Positions 35,564-44,239 are shown, numbered from the stretch's first letter. The stretch is 46,202 nt of DNA from JAAZBW01 sp035647855 (GCA_035647855.1 DASRMP010000068.1:1-46202); one strand, 5' to 3'. Notes: generated by a model from the sequence alone, not told the origin. Program-made: numbers and translations.

Positions 35564-35592
35564 AGAATAGTGCCGGCCGCCGGGGCTACCGT
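35564..35592. promoter_or_regulatory. Back-to-back leaderless promoters of upp and tadA
   Basis: On the minus strand TATTCT (35569-35564) ends 7 nt before the upp ATG; on the plus strand TACCGT (35587-35592) ends 6 nt before the tadA ATG at 35599. The 42-bp gap has room for little else. Confidence 0.45.
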
Positions 35593-35598
35593 GGGTAC

Positions 35599-36141
35599 AT
35601 GGCCGCGCATCCGCCCGCCCATCCGCATGGCCCTCCTGTACGCCCTGAGTTCCACGCGGCGATGGGGCGCGCGCTGGAACTTGCCCGCGAGGCAGGTGCG
35701 GCGGGAGACGTTCCGGTGGGCGCCGTCGTGCTCGGACCCGACGGCCTTGTCCTCGGCGAAGGTGCCAACCGTAGGGAAGCGGACAGCGACCCGACGGCCC
35801 ACGCCGAGATCCTCGCGCTGCGCGCCGCCGCCGCCCACCGGGGCGAGTGGCGCCTGGCTGACTGCACCCTGGTTGTCACGCTCGAGCCGTGCACGATGTG
35901 TGCAGGCGCCGTCGTCCTGGCCCGCGTACGGCGAGTGGTTCTGGGGGCGTGGGATCCCAAGGCCGGCGCGGCCGGATCCGTGAGGGACGTCCTCCGGGAC
36001 TCGAGGCTCAACCATCTCGTGGAGGTCGTCGGCGGCGTGAGGGAGCAGGAGTGCGGCGCATTGCTCCGCGACTTCTTCGCCGCGCATCGCGGCATCTTCG
36101 CCGAGCGCCACGATTTCGTCACCGAGCACCGCGACGAGTGA
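35599..36141 (+). CDS. tadA: tRNA adenosine(34) deaminase TadA
   Basis: The 180-residue protein has the cytidine/deoxycytidylate deaminase zinc site HAE (68-70) with PCTMC (C98, C101), the set used by TadA to convert the wobble adenosine of tRNA-Arg to inosine. DVPVGAVVLG and TLEPCTMCAGA are characteristic. The first 15 residues (AHPPAHPHGPP) are a Pro/His-rich extension. The ATG at 35599 fits the -10 element upstream; in-frame sequence back to 35032 is antisense upp. Length is close to normal. Confidence 0.95.
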   Translation: MAAHPPAHPHGPPVRPEFHAAMGRALELAREAGAAGDVPVGAVVLGPDGLVLGEGANRREADSDPTAHAEILALRAAAAHRGEWRLADCTLVVTLEPCTMCAGAVVLARVRRVVLGAWDPKAGAAGSVRDVLRDSRLNHLVEVVGGVREQECGALLRDFFAAHRGIFAERHDFVTEHRDE

Positions 36142-36281
36142 GACCACACGCGCCTCGCATCATGACTCGCAGTTGCCGCCAGTTGCCACCCAGTGTGACC
36201 TGATTGACCAGCAGGAACGCCATTTTGGCTCCTATTTGTGGTTTCGGTCACGAATTTGAAGTTGGGTCGATCACATTCGTC

Positions 36282-36298
36282 GTTATCGTTCTGTTATC
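36282..36298 (+). promoter_or_regulatory. Direct repeat GTTATC upstream of the M23 gene, possible MtrA site
   Basis: GTTATC occurs at 36282-36287 and 36293-36298, one helical turn apart, in an AT-richer region. MtrA of Actinobacteria recognises direct repeats in front of peptidoglycan-hydrolase genes; attribution here is inference. Confidence 0.3.
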
Positions 36299-36369
36299 TC
36301 TTGGAAACCATTAGTTAGTCCAATACTTTTGAGGAGGTTTCGCCCCCAACCAAACGGAATCTCTACCAA

Positions 36370-37761
36370 ATGACCAAGCACACCGCACAGTCCACCGAGA
36401 TCCGCGGCACCCGCCCGGTCGGCGCCTCCACAGCCCACACACACGGTCCGTCTTCTTCGAACAGCCTTTCCGGGGGCCGCTTCGCGGCGAAGCCCTCCGG
36501 ACGCAGGGCCGCCCGCACCTCGATCGCCTTCACCGTTCGCATGGCCGCCACTCGCGCGACCAGCAGGGTGAACTCGAGATTGTGCTCGCTGCCCGTGGCG
36601 GCGCGTCCGGCCAACCTTGGCCGCAGCGCGGTTCTCGCCGCCCTCGCGGTCACGACCGTCGGCGGCCCGGTGCAGGCGCTCGTCCGCGACAATGGTCGCG
36701 ACAGCGGGCCGGTCCAGCACGTGGTCATCGCTCCGGATGGCGCATTCGTCGTCGACGACGCCGCAGCCGGCGCGACCACCACCGCGGAAGTCGACCGCGA
36801 CAGCCTGACAACTTCACGCGCTGGGGGGCGCGCGGCACTGCCTGCACAGAGCGAGGGCGACGCCGCCGGCGAGACGGACGAATCCGGAGCGCCGATGGAC
36901 GTGACGGAGACCGGGGCGGCAGCGGACGCCGTGGTCGAGGATGCCGCACCGCAGGTTGAGGTCGATGCAGCCGCCGAGTGGACCTCGGTCGCGCTCGCGG
37001 CGGCGGTGGACGGCACGGCGTCGATCTCCGCCGATGTCAATATCGACCGTCTCGACCTCCTCGAGCGGGCGCGGGCGCTGCTCGACTCGTCCGCCGGCAA
37101 GGTGACCGACGAGGCCCGCCGTACCGCCGTCGCAGATGGAATCGCGGCTCTCGAGGCCGCCGGAGACCAGCCCGCGATCCAGACCGCCCTCGCCGGCCTC
37201 GAGAACTCGGTCGGCGCCCTTGAACAGAACATGTACCACGCCACCACCGGTGCCACGATGGCCGCCGCCGAGAGCGAAGCGCGTGCGGCCCTCGCCCGCG
37301 GCGCCACATACGACCCAGCCGAGCGCCTCGACTTCGGCTCGAGCAGCTGGGCGCACCCGGTTCCGAACGGCCGATTCACCTCGGGCTACGGCCCCCGTGG
37401 CTCCGTCGCGGGGGCGTCCGGTTTCCACATCGGCATCGACCTTGCCGCCCCGAGCGGGACCCCGATCCACGCGGTCGCGGACGGCGTCGTCACCTATGTG
37501 GGCATGGGTCACTCCTCGAAGGGCCTTACGGGCTGGGTGATCGTCGTGTCGCACGGCGAGGGCCTCGAGACGTCCTACAACCACATGTATTCCTCGGGCG
37601 TCCTGGTCCAGGAGGGCGAGGCGGTCCGCGCCGGCGACGTCATCGGCGCGGTCGGCTCCTCCGGGCGCTCCACCGGTCCGCACCTGCACCTTTCGGTCTG
37701 GATCGACGGTCAACACGTGAACCCGCGGACCTACCTCAACAACAACGGAGTCCGGATCTAG
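36370..37761 (+). CDS. Secreted M23-family peptidoglycan endopeptidase
   Basis: The 463-residue protein ends in an M23/LytM domain: HIGID (H353, D357), then HLHLS (H438, H440), giving the full zinc set of a lysostaphin-type glycyl or DD-endopeptidase. The N-terminus is unusual: about 80 polar residues precede the hydrophobic stretch SAVLAALAVTTVGGPVQA that would serve as signal or anchor. An A/D/E-rich region and a helical stretch (DRLDLLERARALL ... GLENSVGALEQNMYH) lie between. The ATG at 36370 has no good ribosome site, so a later start is possible. The long 5' region and GTTATC repeats suggest regulated expression. It should act on cell wall during growth. Confidence 0.9.
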   Translation: MTKHTAQSTEIRGTRPVGASTAHTHGPSSSNSLSGGRFAAKPSGRRAARTSIAFTVRMAATRATSRVNSRLCSLPVAARPANLGRSAVLAALAVTTVGGPVQALVRDNGRDSGPVQHVVIAPDGAFVVDDAAAGATTTAEVDRDSLTTSRAGGRAALPAQSEGDAAGETDESGAPMDVTETGAAADAVVEDAAPQVEVDAAAEWTSVALAAAVDGTASISADVNIDRLDLLERARALLDSSAGKVTDEARRTAVADGIAALEAAGDQPAIQTALAGLENSVGALEQNMYHATTGATMAAAESEARAALARGATYDPAERLDFGSSSWAHPVPNGRFTSGYGPRGSVAGASGFHIGIDLAAPSGTPIHAVADGVVTYVGMGHSSKGLTGWVIVVSHGEGLETSYNHMYSSGVLVQEGEAVRAGDVIGAVGSSGRSTGPHLHLSVWIDGQHVNPRTYLNNNGVRI

Positions 37762-37809
37762 GACCGCTCGCGCCGTCAAACGCGCACGTCTTGGCAACGG
37801 GCGCTGCCG

Positions 37810-38754
37810 TCAGCAGCGTGCGGGGAGCCTCTCCGCCAGCCACGGCAGCGCCCTCGTCGTGCTCACGTGGGCGAGGGCGGCGGCGAGGTCGTCCGCGCGG
37901 GTTGCCCCACGATTCACGACGACGATCGGCTTGTCATCCCGGTGCGCACGGCGGACGAACCGGAGCGCGCTTGCCACGGCGAGTGACGAGCCGGCGACGA
38001 GGAGCGAGGATGCGTCGTCGGTGATCCGGGCCGCGGCAGAGACCTTCTCGGGCGGCACGGTGTCACCGAAGAAGACGACGTCGGCGCGCAGGATTCCGCC
38101 GCAACGCGGACAGTTCGCCACCGTGAAGTCCTCGGTCTCGTCGAGGACGGCGTCGGCGTCGGGAGCGATTTCGGCATCCTTCATGTGGGTGGCCACCCAG
38201 CCCGGGTTGAGGTCATCGAGCCAGCGGGAGACTTCCGAGCGAGCGAAGCGGGCACCGCAGTTCGAGCAGCGGATGAGATCATAGCGGCCGTGCAACTCGA
38301 CCAGGTTCCGTGTGCCGGCACGGGCGTGGAATCTGTCGATGTTCTGCGTGATGACGCCGGTGATCAGGCCCCGCTGCTCAAGCTCGGTGAGCGCATAATG
38401 CCCGGCGTTCGGGGCTGCCTCGACCTGCGAGTGCCAGCCCACCTGGTTCCGCGCCCACCAGTGGCGCCGCCACCGTTCCGACGCCATGAACTGCTGAATC
38501 GTCATGGGCGTGCGCGGGACGGAGCCGGGTGAGCGGTAATCAGGGATCCCTGAGTCCGTGGAGATGCCTGCGCCGGTGATCACGGCGATGCTGTGGCCGC
38601 TGAGAACGTCGAGGACGGGCGTGAGTGCTAGGTCGAGATCGTCGGGTTCGGGCAGTGCGTCCTCGGCAGGCGGCGGTGGGAGGTTTCGGATCCGGAACCT
38701 GGGCGGATCCGGGTTCCCGGGAAAGAAGTCCTCGACTCGATGTCCGCCGCTCAC
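37810..38754 (-). CDS. Sirtuin NAD-dependent protein deacylase
   Basis: The 314-residue protein has GAGIS (61-65), TQNID (136-140), catalytic H155 in VELHG, and a zinc module C163/C166 ... C215/C218, all conserved. The N-terminal 45 residues, rich in Pro and acidic residues, extend beyond the usual sirtuin core. Sirtuins use NAD to remove acyl groups from lysine; the exact acyl preference is not readable, and the ARNQVGWHSQ region offers no clear desuccinylase signature. GTG start at 38754 with TAGGCT (38766-38761) ending 6 nt before it, so likely leaderless. It converges on the M23 gene. Confidence 0.93.
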   Translation of the reverse strand: MSGGHRVEDFFPGNPDPPRFRIRNLPPPPAEDALPEPDDLDLALTPVLDVLSGHSIAVITGAGISTDSGIPDYRSPGSVPRTPMTIQQFMASERWRRHWWARNQVGWHSQVEAAPNAGHYALTELEQRGLITGVITQNIDRFHARAGTRNLVELHGRYDLIRCSNCGARFARSEVSRWLDDLNPGWVATHMKDAEIAPDADAVLDETEDFTVANCPRCGGILRADVVFFGDTVPPEKVSAAARITDDASSLLVAGSSLAVASALRFVRRAHRDDKPIVVVNRGATRADDLAAALAHVSTTRALPWLAERLPARC

Positions 38755-38760
38755 GGTGTC

Positions 38761-38766
38761 AGCCTA
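38761..38766 (-). promoter_or_regulatory. -10 element, leaderless start of the sirtuin gene
   Basis: TAGGCT on the minus strand ends 6 nt before the GTG at 38754. The same hexamer sits 7 nt before the CPBP start. Confidence 0.45.
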
Positions 38767-38900
38767 TGACAGGGATGTCAGCCCGGGGCGCGGGAGGTGT
38801 GGGAGGTCCTGCCGGGTCGCGGAAGGTGTGTGCGATCCCACCGGGGCCGGAAGCGGCCGCAACTTGGGCCGAACGCCGGGCGGAAGGTAAGGTGATCAGC

Positions 38901-38988
38901 GGAAGCGTGTCCGAGTGGCCGAAGGTGCAGCACTCGAAATGCTGTGTAGGGAGACCTACCGCGGGTTCGAATCCCGCCGCTTCCGCCA
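38901..38988 (+). tRNA. tRNA-Ser (anticodon CGA)
   Basis: The 88-nt gene includes the encoded CCA. Acceptor arms GGAAGCG (38901-38907) and CGCTTCC (38978-38984) pair fully, with G73. The anticodon stem CAGCA/TGCTG encloses CTCGAAA, anticodon CGA at 38935-38937. The long variable arm GTAGGGAGACCTAC and T-loop GGGTTCGAATCCC are typical of serine tRNAs. Confidence 0.97.
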
Positions 38989-39009
38989 CTGTCCCTCTGA
39001 GGGACGGCA

Positions 39010-39047
39010 GGAGCCCCCGGGTCGCAGCCCCGGGGGCTCCTTGTTTT
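39010..39047 (+). terminator. Intrinsic terminator of tRNA-Ser
   Basis: GGAGCCCCCGGG (39010-39021) pairs with CCCGGGGGCTCC (39029-39040), followed by TTGTTTT (39041-39047), 22 nt after the tRNA. A smaller stem GTCCCTC/GAGGGAC lies between. Confidence 0.9.
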
Positions 39048-39073
39048 GCGCGCCGGGCGGCGCCGCTCCCACA

Positions 39074-39143
39074 CTCCGGGGACGCAAGGTGCATGGTTGG
39101 GCGGCCGAATCCTGACGGAAGCCGGCATGTTGCGTCTCCGGAG
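39074..39143. repeat. 70-bp palindromic repeat, copy 1
   Basis: The unit begins CTCCGGGGACGCAA and ends TTGCGTCTCCGGAG, which are inverted repeats with one mismatch, so it can fold as a long-armed hairpin. Copy 2 starts 115 bp downstream with four differences. It lies within the 355-bp gene-free stretch 38989-39343. Confidence 0.85.
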
Positions 39144-39188
39144 TGCGCTGCGGGACCTCGGGCACTCTTCGGGGGATCCTCGACCGGG

Positions 39189-39258
39189 CTCCGGGGACGC
39201 AAGGTGCATGCTTGGGCGGCCGAATCCTGCCGCAAGCCGACATGTTGCGTCTCCGGAG
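39189..39258. repeat. 70-bp palindromic repeat, copy 2
   Basis: Same length and inverted ends as copy 1; four substitutions in 70 bp. The 45-bp spacer between copies is unrelated. No ORF spans them credibly. Equal length and strong conservation suggest a dispersed element rather than a local duplication. Confidence 0.85.
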
Positions 39259-39343
39259 CGGAGGCGGCCAGACGGGTACGAGGTTCCGTAGCGGCGGGTC
39301 TTGCTACCGCGTGCGCCCCGGCGGCAGGGAACCCGCTCCGCGC

Positions 39344-40423
39344 CTACCGCTCGACTTCGCCCCGAATGAATGCCTCGACTCCCTCGCGGCCTGTGTCGTC
39401 ATCGCGCTGGACGGGCGGTGACTTCATGAAGTAGGCCGACGCCGAAACCAGCGGGCCGCCGATGCCTCGATCGAGGCCGATCTTGGCGGCGCGAATGGCG
39501 TCGATGATGATGCCGGCCGAGTTCGGCGAGTCCCACACCTCGAGCTTGTACTCGAGATTGAGCGGCACGCCGCCGAACGTTTCGCCCTCGAGGCGGACAT
39601 ATGCCCACTTGCGGTCATCGAGCCACTGAACGTAGTCGCTCGGTCCGATGTGGATGTCGCGGTCCTCGAACTTCGTGTTGACGTTCGAGGTCACGGCCTG
39701 AGTCTTGGAGATCTTCTTGCTGCGGAGGCGGTCGCGCTCGAGCATGTTCTTGAAGTCCATGTTGCCGCCGACGTTCAACTGGTACGTCCGATTGAGCTTC
39801 ACACCGCGGTCCTCGAACAGCTTCGCGAGCACACGGTGCGTGATCGTGGCGCCGACCTGCGACTTGATGTCGTCACCCACGATGGGGAGTCCGGCGGCCT
39901 CGAACTTGGTGGCCCACTCGTCGTCGGAGGCGATGAAGACCGGGAGAGCGTTCACGAACGCGCAGCCCGCATCGATCGCGCACTGGGCGTAGTACTTGCC
40001 GGCCTCCTCCGAGCCGACGGGCAGGTACGAGACAACCACGTCCACCTCGCGGTCCTTGAGCACCTCGACGACGTCCACCGGCTCCTCGCTCGATTCGAGG
40101 ATCGTCTGCCGGTAGTAGGTGCCGAGCCCGTCGAGGGTCGGGCCGCGTTGCACGACGACGCCGCTTGCCGGCACCTCACTGAAGGTGACCGTGTTGTTCT
40201 CGGACGCGTGAATCGCGTCGGCGAGATCGAGGCCCACCTTCCGTTCGTCGACGTCGAACGCGGCGACGAACTCGATGTCCCCCACGTGGTAGTCGCCGAA
40301 CTGGACGTGCATGAGGCCGGGGACAGTGGTTGTCGGCTCCGCATCGCGGTAGAAGTGGACGCCTTGCACCAGTGACGACGAACAATTGCCGACGCCCACA
40401 ATGGCAACACGGATCGAGCCCAT
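39344..40423 (-). CDS. ino1: Inositol-3-phosphate synthase
   Basis: The 359-residue protein converts glucose-6-phosphate to myo-inositol-3-phosphate, the first step towards phosphatidylinositol and, in Actinobacteria, mycothiol. IRVAIVGVGNCSSSLVQGV (4-22) is the NAD-binding turn; NVGGNMDFKNM and SPNSAGIIIDAIRAAKIGLDRGIGG are hallmark motifs of the actinobacterial form. AAGGAG upstream of the ATG at 40423 decides this start. It lies 112 bp downstream of the GH13 gene on the same strand; a shared transcript is possible. Confidence 0.96.
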   Translation of the reverse strand: MGSIRVAIVGVGNCSSSLVQGVHFYRDAEPTTTVPGLMHVQFGDYHVGDIEFVAAFDVDERKVGLDLADAIHASENNTVTFSEVPASGVVVQRGPTLDGLGTYYRQTILESSEEPVDVVEVLKDREVDVVVSYLPVGSEEAGKYYAQCAIDAGCAFVNALPVFIASDDEWATKFEAAGLPIVGDDIKSQVGATITHRVLAKLFEDRGVKLNRTYQLNVGGNMDFKNMLERDRLRSKKISKTQAVTSNVNTKFEDRDIHIGPSDYVQWLDDRKWAYVRLEGETFGGVPLNLEYKLEVWDSPNSAGIIIDAIRAAKIGLDRGIGGPLVSASAYFMKSPPVQRDDDTGREGVEAFIRGEVER

Positions 40424-40535
40424 GAACGCTCCTTGGAGGGAAGATCTCGCTGCGCTTACCGCAGTTGATACCCAGCCATGATACGACCGGTTTGGGGGGC
40501 GGATTTCCCGCAACCGTGTGCGCGCGCGTCCCTTG

Positions 40536-42557
40536 CTACCCGAAAACGCGCGAAATCATCACCTCGTAGGGCGCCATCGTGACGCCGCGACGGGTCGTCG
40601 TGCCCAATTTCACCTCCACCCGGAGGCTGCCGTTGCGCCGCTGGACCGGCGCGTCCGCGAGGTTGACCTCGATGAGCCAGCGGTCGCCCGCTGGGGAGGT
40701 TCGGAACCAGGCGAAGTAGTCTCGCGCGCCGGGTGCGACGAACTCGATAGAGCCGTACGTGAACGCCTCGTGCTGCCTCCGCAGACGGATGAGATCTCGG
40801 TACCAGTTGAACACCGACTCGGGATCCGCCCGCTGTTCCGCCACCGTGAAGCCCGTCGAGTCCTCCACGCCGTGCAGCCAGGGTGTGCCGTCGGTGAACC
40901 CGCCGCCGTCGACGGGCTCCCAGCGCATCGGCACTCGCGCGTGGTCGCGCGCGCCTGGGAGGATCTCGTCGAACGCTCCGCCCACGGTGGCGCCGTTCGA
41001 GCGCAGTTCCGCGTACCGGTTGAGCGATTCGAGATCGCGCAGATCGCCGATGGAGGTGAAGTCCTGATTGATCGCCGCGAGTTCCTGCCCCTGGTAGAGG
41101 AACGGTGTGCCGCGCAACGTCAACTGGATCGTGGCGAGCACCCTCGCGACCGCCGTGCGCAGCCCCGGATCATGGTCGTCCGGGCCGAGAACCTTCGAGA
41201 TCATCCGCGGGTTGTCGTGATTCTCGAGGAACAGCGCGATCCAGTCGTTGCTGCCGATCCGGTCCAGGTAGCCCTCTGAGAAGTCCTTCAGGTAGTTGAG
41301 GTCATAGCGGTAATCGTCCCAGCGAACCTTCCCGGGTGGTTCGAGCACGTCGAAGTTGAAGACCATGTCCAGTTCGCCGCGGTCGGCGCCGGACAGCAGC
41401 CGCCCGATCTCGATGCCCACGCCGGGTGTCTCGCCGACCATGACGCCCACCGGGTCCGGGGGAAGGGGATCGCCGAGGGTCCCGTCGGGAAGGCGTAGCC
41501 GTACCGACGACGACGGCGCCACCGCATCGGCCCCGCGGGTGAAGCCCCGCCGCCGCAATTCCCGGAGGTAGGCGTGCAACTGGGGACCGACGTAGTAGTG
41601 CTCGATCCCCGTGAATTCCATGAGACGGCCGATGAACTCGTTCCCGTTGGGGAGGCCGGGCCGTTTGGAGATGTAGTTGATCACGTCGAGGCGGAAGCCG
41701 TCGATACCCCGCGCGAGCCAGAACTGCACCACCTCCGCGACCTCACCGCGCACGGTGGGGTTGGCCCAGTTCAGATCCATCTGGCCGGGACCGAAGAGAT
41801 GGAGGGCCCAGCGTTCGGCGTCGGGGATCCAGCGCCAGGCGCTGCCCGAGAAGAAGGAGACCCAGTTGTTGGGCGGCGCGCCCGTGCCGTCCTCGCCGGG
41901 CTCTCCGCGGCGGAGGAAGTAGTAGTCGCCGTAGGGGCCGTCCGGGTCGTCGACGGCGGAGCGGAACCACTCGTGCTCGGCGGAGGTGTGGTTGACCACG
42001 AGGTCCAGGATGATGCGCATGCCGCGTTCGTGGCAGCCCTCGATGAGCTCGTCGAGGTCCTCCGACGTGCCCATTTCGGCCATGACCCTGCGGTAGTCAC
42101 GGATGTCGTAGCCCATGTCCTCGTTGGGCGAGTCGAAGATGGGGGAGAGCCACACGCAGTCGACCCCGAGGTCCTGCAGGTAGTCGAGACGCGAGATGAT
42201 GCCGCGGAGGTCGCCGAGGCCGTCGCCGTCGGAGTCCTGGAACGAGCGCGGATATACCTGGTAGAAGACCGCCTCCTTCCACCAGGCAGGCTCACCGGCA
42301 CTGGTACCGGCGCTCTCACTGCGGGCGGGCTCGTCCGGGTGGTCGTTCAGCAGCGAGATCAGCGTGTCCACGAAACCTGGACCGATGGCCCGGCGGCCCA
42401 CCTGGTCCAGCCGGCCGAGGCGCAGGTTCCCCGCCACGGGGTTGAGGATCCACCGCGGGGAGATGCCGGTGTGCAGCAGGAGCTTGTCGATGATGTCGCG
42501 GCCAAGTGGGTGCGCGTAGACGTCCCGAACCCGGCTCTTCCTGTCGAGGCGCGCCAT
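40536..42557 (-). CDS. GH13 alpha-glucosidase with an N-terminal extension
   Basis: The 673-residue protein has the GH13 barrel of the oligo-1,6-glucosidase/alpha-glucosidase type: YQVYPRSFQDSDGDGLGDLRGI, DLVVNHT (from about 184), nucleophile D290 in DGFRLD, acid/base E about 376 in MVGETPG, and ENHDNPR (H446, D447). The first 90 residues precede the barrel and hold an unusual block (YAHPLGRDIIDKLLLHTGISPRWI) not part of GH13, perhaps a small helical domain; it may be a fused module of unknown role. The start has GGGAGG 7 nt upstream. Probable substrates are alpha-1,4/1,6 glucosides, and transglycosylation is possible. Confidence 0.92.
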   Translation of the reverse strand: MARLDRKSRVRDVYAHPLGRDIIDKLLLHTGISPRWILNPVAGNLRLGRLDQVGRRAIGPGFVDTLISLLNDHPDEPARSESAGTSAGEPAWWKEAVFYQVYPRSFQDSDGDGLGDLRGIISRLDYLQDLGVDCVWLSPIFDSPNEDMGYDIRDYRRVMAEMGTSEDLDELIEGCHERGMRIILDLVVNHTSAEHEWFRSAVDDPDGPYGDYYFLRRGEPGEDGTGAPPNNWVSFFSGSAWRWIPDAERWALHLFGPGQMDLNWANPTVRGEVAEVVQFWLARGIDGFRLDVINYISKRPGLPNGNEFIGRLMEFTGIEHYYVGPQLHAYLRELRRRGFTRGADAVAPSSSVRLRLPDGTLGDPLPPDPVGVMVGETPGVGIEIGRLLSGADRGELDMVFNFDVLEPPGKVRWDDYRYDLNYLKDFSEGYLDRIGSNDWIALFLENHDNPRMISKVLGPDDHDPGLRTAVARVLATIQLTLRGTPFLYQGQELAAINQDFTSIGDLRDLESLNRYAELRSNGATVGGAFDEILPGARDHARVPMRWEPVDGGGFTDGTPWLHGVEDSTGFTVAEQRADPESVFNWYRDLIRLRRQHEAFTYGSIEFVAPGARDYFAWFRTSPAGDRWLIEVNLADAPVQRRNGSLRVEVKLGTTTRRGVTMAPYEVMISRVFG

Positions 42558-42653
42558 CGAATACCCTCCCCGGACCTAGTTGCTGGACTGAGTGTCGCAC
42601 GCGCCGCGCCTGAAATCGCGCTCCTCCGGCAAGGATCGCGTGTCCACCACCTG

Positions 42654-42659
42654 TAGGCT
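42654..42659 (+). promoter_or_regulatory. -10 element, leaderless start of the CPBP gene
   Basis: TAGGCT ends 7 nt before the GTG at 42667. Confidence 0.45.
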
Positions 42660-42666
42660 CGCTGGC

Positions 42667-43446
42667 GTGCCGCCCACAGATTTCGCGACGGATCCCTGGC
42701 TGCGTCGGCGACTCAACTGGGAGGTCTGGCTGGTCCTCGGGGTTTCGTTGCTGTACTCGGCGGTGCGGTCCGTCATCCGGATCGTCGAGCGGCTGACAGC
42801 CCCGGTTCCGCTCGGGGAGCAGGCCCAGGAGCTCAACGTCTCGCTCGCGGCGCGCCCGTTGGTGGACCTCGCGTACCAGCTCGCCGCAGTGGCCTTCGGG
42901 CTGGTCCCGGTGTTGCTCGCGCTGTACCTCCTGTCCGCCGACCGCACGAACGCGTTCCACCGCATCGGATTCGACCTGCGAAAACCGTGGCGAGACCTCG
43001 GCGGCGGCTTCCTGCTCGCGGCCGTGATCGGCATCCCCGGGCTCGCGTTCTACCTGATCGGCAGGGAGATGGGCATCACCGTGGCCATCACGCCGGCTGC
43101 GCTGGGAGAGTACTGGTGGTCGGTGCCGGTGCTGCTCCTCTCGGCGGCGAAGAACGCCATCCTCGAGGAAGTGCTCGTGGTGGGATACGCCCTCGAACGC
43201 TGGCGCCAGGCCGGCTGGTCGTGGTGGAAGGCGTCCCTCACCTCGGCGGTGGTCCGCGGGTCTTACCACCTTTACCAGGGGGTCGGTCCCTTCTTCGGGA
43301 ACCTCGTGATGGGGTTGGTGTTCAACGAGGTCTACCGCCGTTGGGGCCGCACGATGCCGCTCGTGCTCGCGCATTTCCTCATCGACGTCGTCGCGTTCGT
43401 CGGGTGGTGGCTGCTGCCGCCCGGGGCACAGGACTTCTTCCGCTGA
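42667..43446 (+). CDS. CPBP-family intramembrane metalloprotease
   Basis: From GTG at 42667 the product has 259 residues and about seven to eight membrane segments. The CPBP motif 1 glutamates are E167-E168 in EEVLVVGYALERW, where V replaces the usual arginine of EExxxR, as in some members. Motif 2 fits HLYQGVGPFFGN / FNEVYRRWG and motif 3 HFLID. The family includes the CAAX prenyl endopeptidases and bacterial immunity proteins such as those protecting bacteriocin producers. Leaderless start by the TAGGCT upstream; an ATG at 42592 would be a read-in from the promoter region. Substrate unknown. Confidence 0.88.
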   Translation: MPPTDFATDPWLRRRLNWEVWLVLGVSLLYSAVRSVIRIVERLTAPVPLGEQAQELNVSLAARPLVDLAYQLAAVAFGLVPVLLALYLLSADRTNAFHRIGFDLRKPWRDLGGGFLLAAVIGIPGLAFYLIGREMGITVAITPAALGEYWWSVPVLLLSAAKNAILEEVLVVGYALERWRQAGWSWWKASLTSAVVRGSYHLYQGVGPFFGNLVMGLVFNEVYRRWGRTMPLVLAHFLIDVVAFVGWWLLPPGAQDFFR

Positions 43447-43449
43447 CGC

Positions 43450-43475
43450 CGTCGTCGTCGACGCTGACGACGACG
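43450..43475. terminator. Bidirectional hairpin between CPBP and amidotransferase genes
   Basis: CGTCGTCGTC (43450-43459) pairs with GACGACGACG (43466-43475) around GACGCT in the 44-bp gap between convergent genes. No T-run. Confidence 0.5.
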
Positions 43476-43490
43476 CACCTGCCCGGCCCG

Positions 43491-44219
43491 TCAGCTCGCG
43501 TAGCGTTTGACGAAGTTGGCGATCATGCGGTTCACGGCCAAGGAGTTATTCTCCCTTAGCGCAGCGGTTCGGACGGCCTCGAAGTCGTCGAAGTACCCGT
43601 TGGTTCGGTACTGATTCACGCGTTCGATGAATCCGGGGACGTCGAGTTCGGGGTGGAACTGAGTGCCGTAGAGGTTGCGCTTGATACGGAACATCTGGAC
43701 GGGGCACGCCGCGGAGGAGGCGAGCAGCGTTGCGTTGGACGGGAGCTGTGAGCATGCCTCGTGGTGCCCCACGAACGCGCGGAACTCGGTGGATATGCCC
43801 TGCACGAGGGGGTCCGATTGGCCTTCGGGCGTCAGCCGGATGGTGACGGCGCCGGCCGGCTCCGAGTAGAGGGTGTCGATCCGGCCACCCTGATGGAGCG
43901 CCAGCGTGCCGACGCCGTAGCAGGCGCCGAGGAACGGGAAGTCGAGGGGGACGATGATGTCCAGGAGGTCCATGATGTCGCCCTCGACACGGAGCTGCAG
44001 TTGCGACTTGAGGTGACGGGGCGTCGATGCATCGAACGGCGAGCCGCCGAGCATGACGCCGGACCATTGGTCAGGGTCGAAAGCAGGAAGAGGGTGCTTT
44101 TCGAGGCGGAGCTGGACGAGTTCGGAGTCGTCGAGGCCGCCGAAGCGGGCGAACGCCTCGCGCTCCTGATCCGCGAGGTGGTCCTCGGGACGGGTGGAGA
44201 TCAGCAGATACGGTTTCAT
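43491..44219 (-). CDS. Class I glutamine amidotransferase (GMP synthase-like domain)
   Basis: The 242-residue protein is a stand-alone class I glutamine amidotransferase domain: nucleophile C100 in LGACYG and the H189-x-E191 pair in FHPE. It hydrolyses glutamine to give ammonia or acts as a related C-N hydrolase such as gamma-glutamyl peptidase. The N-terminal stretch PYLLISTRPEDHLADQERE matches the actinobacterial stand-alone 'glutamine amidotransferase' group. No synthase partner lies adjacent. Start at 44219: GAGGGG 4 nt before the ATG, and TAATGT further upstream. Confidence 0.9.
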   Translation of the reverse strand: MKPYLLISTRPEDHLADQEREAFARFGGLDDSELVQLRLEKHPLPAFDPDQWSGVMLGGSPFDASTPRHLKSQLQLRVEGDIMDLLDIIVPLDFPFLGACYGVGTLALHQGGRIDTLYSEPAGAVTIRLTPEGQSDPLVQGISTEFRAFVGHHEACSQLPSNATLLASSAACPVQMFRIKRNLYGTQFHPELDVPGFIERVNQYRTNGYFDDFEAVRTAALRENNSLAVNRMIANFVKRYAS

Positions 44220-44239
44220 GAGCCCCTCACATTAGCCCC

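Noticed and set aside
36150..36369. ydaO/c-di-AMP riboswitch before the M23 gene
   Set aside because: Such riboswitches are common before actinobacterial wall hydrolases, but I could not find the conserved core elements in this leader.
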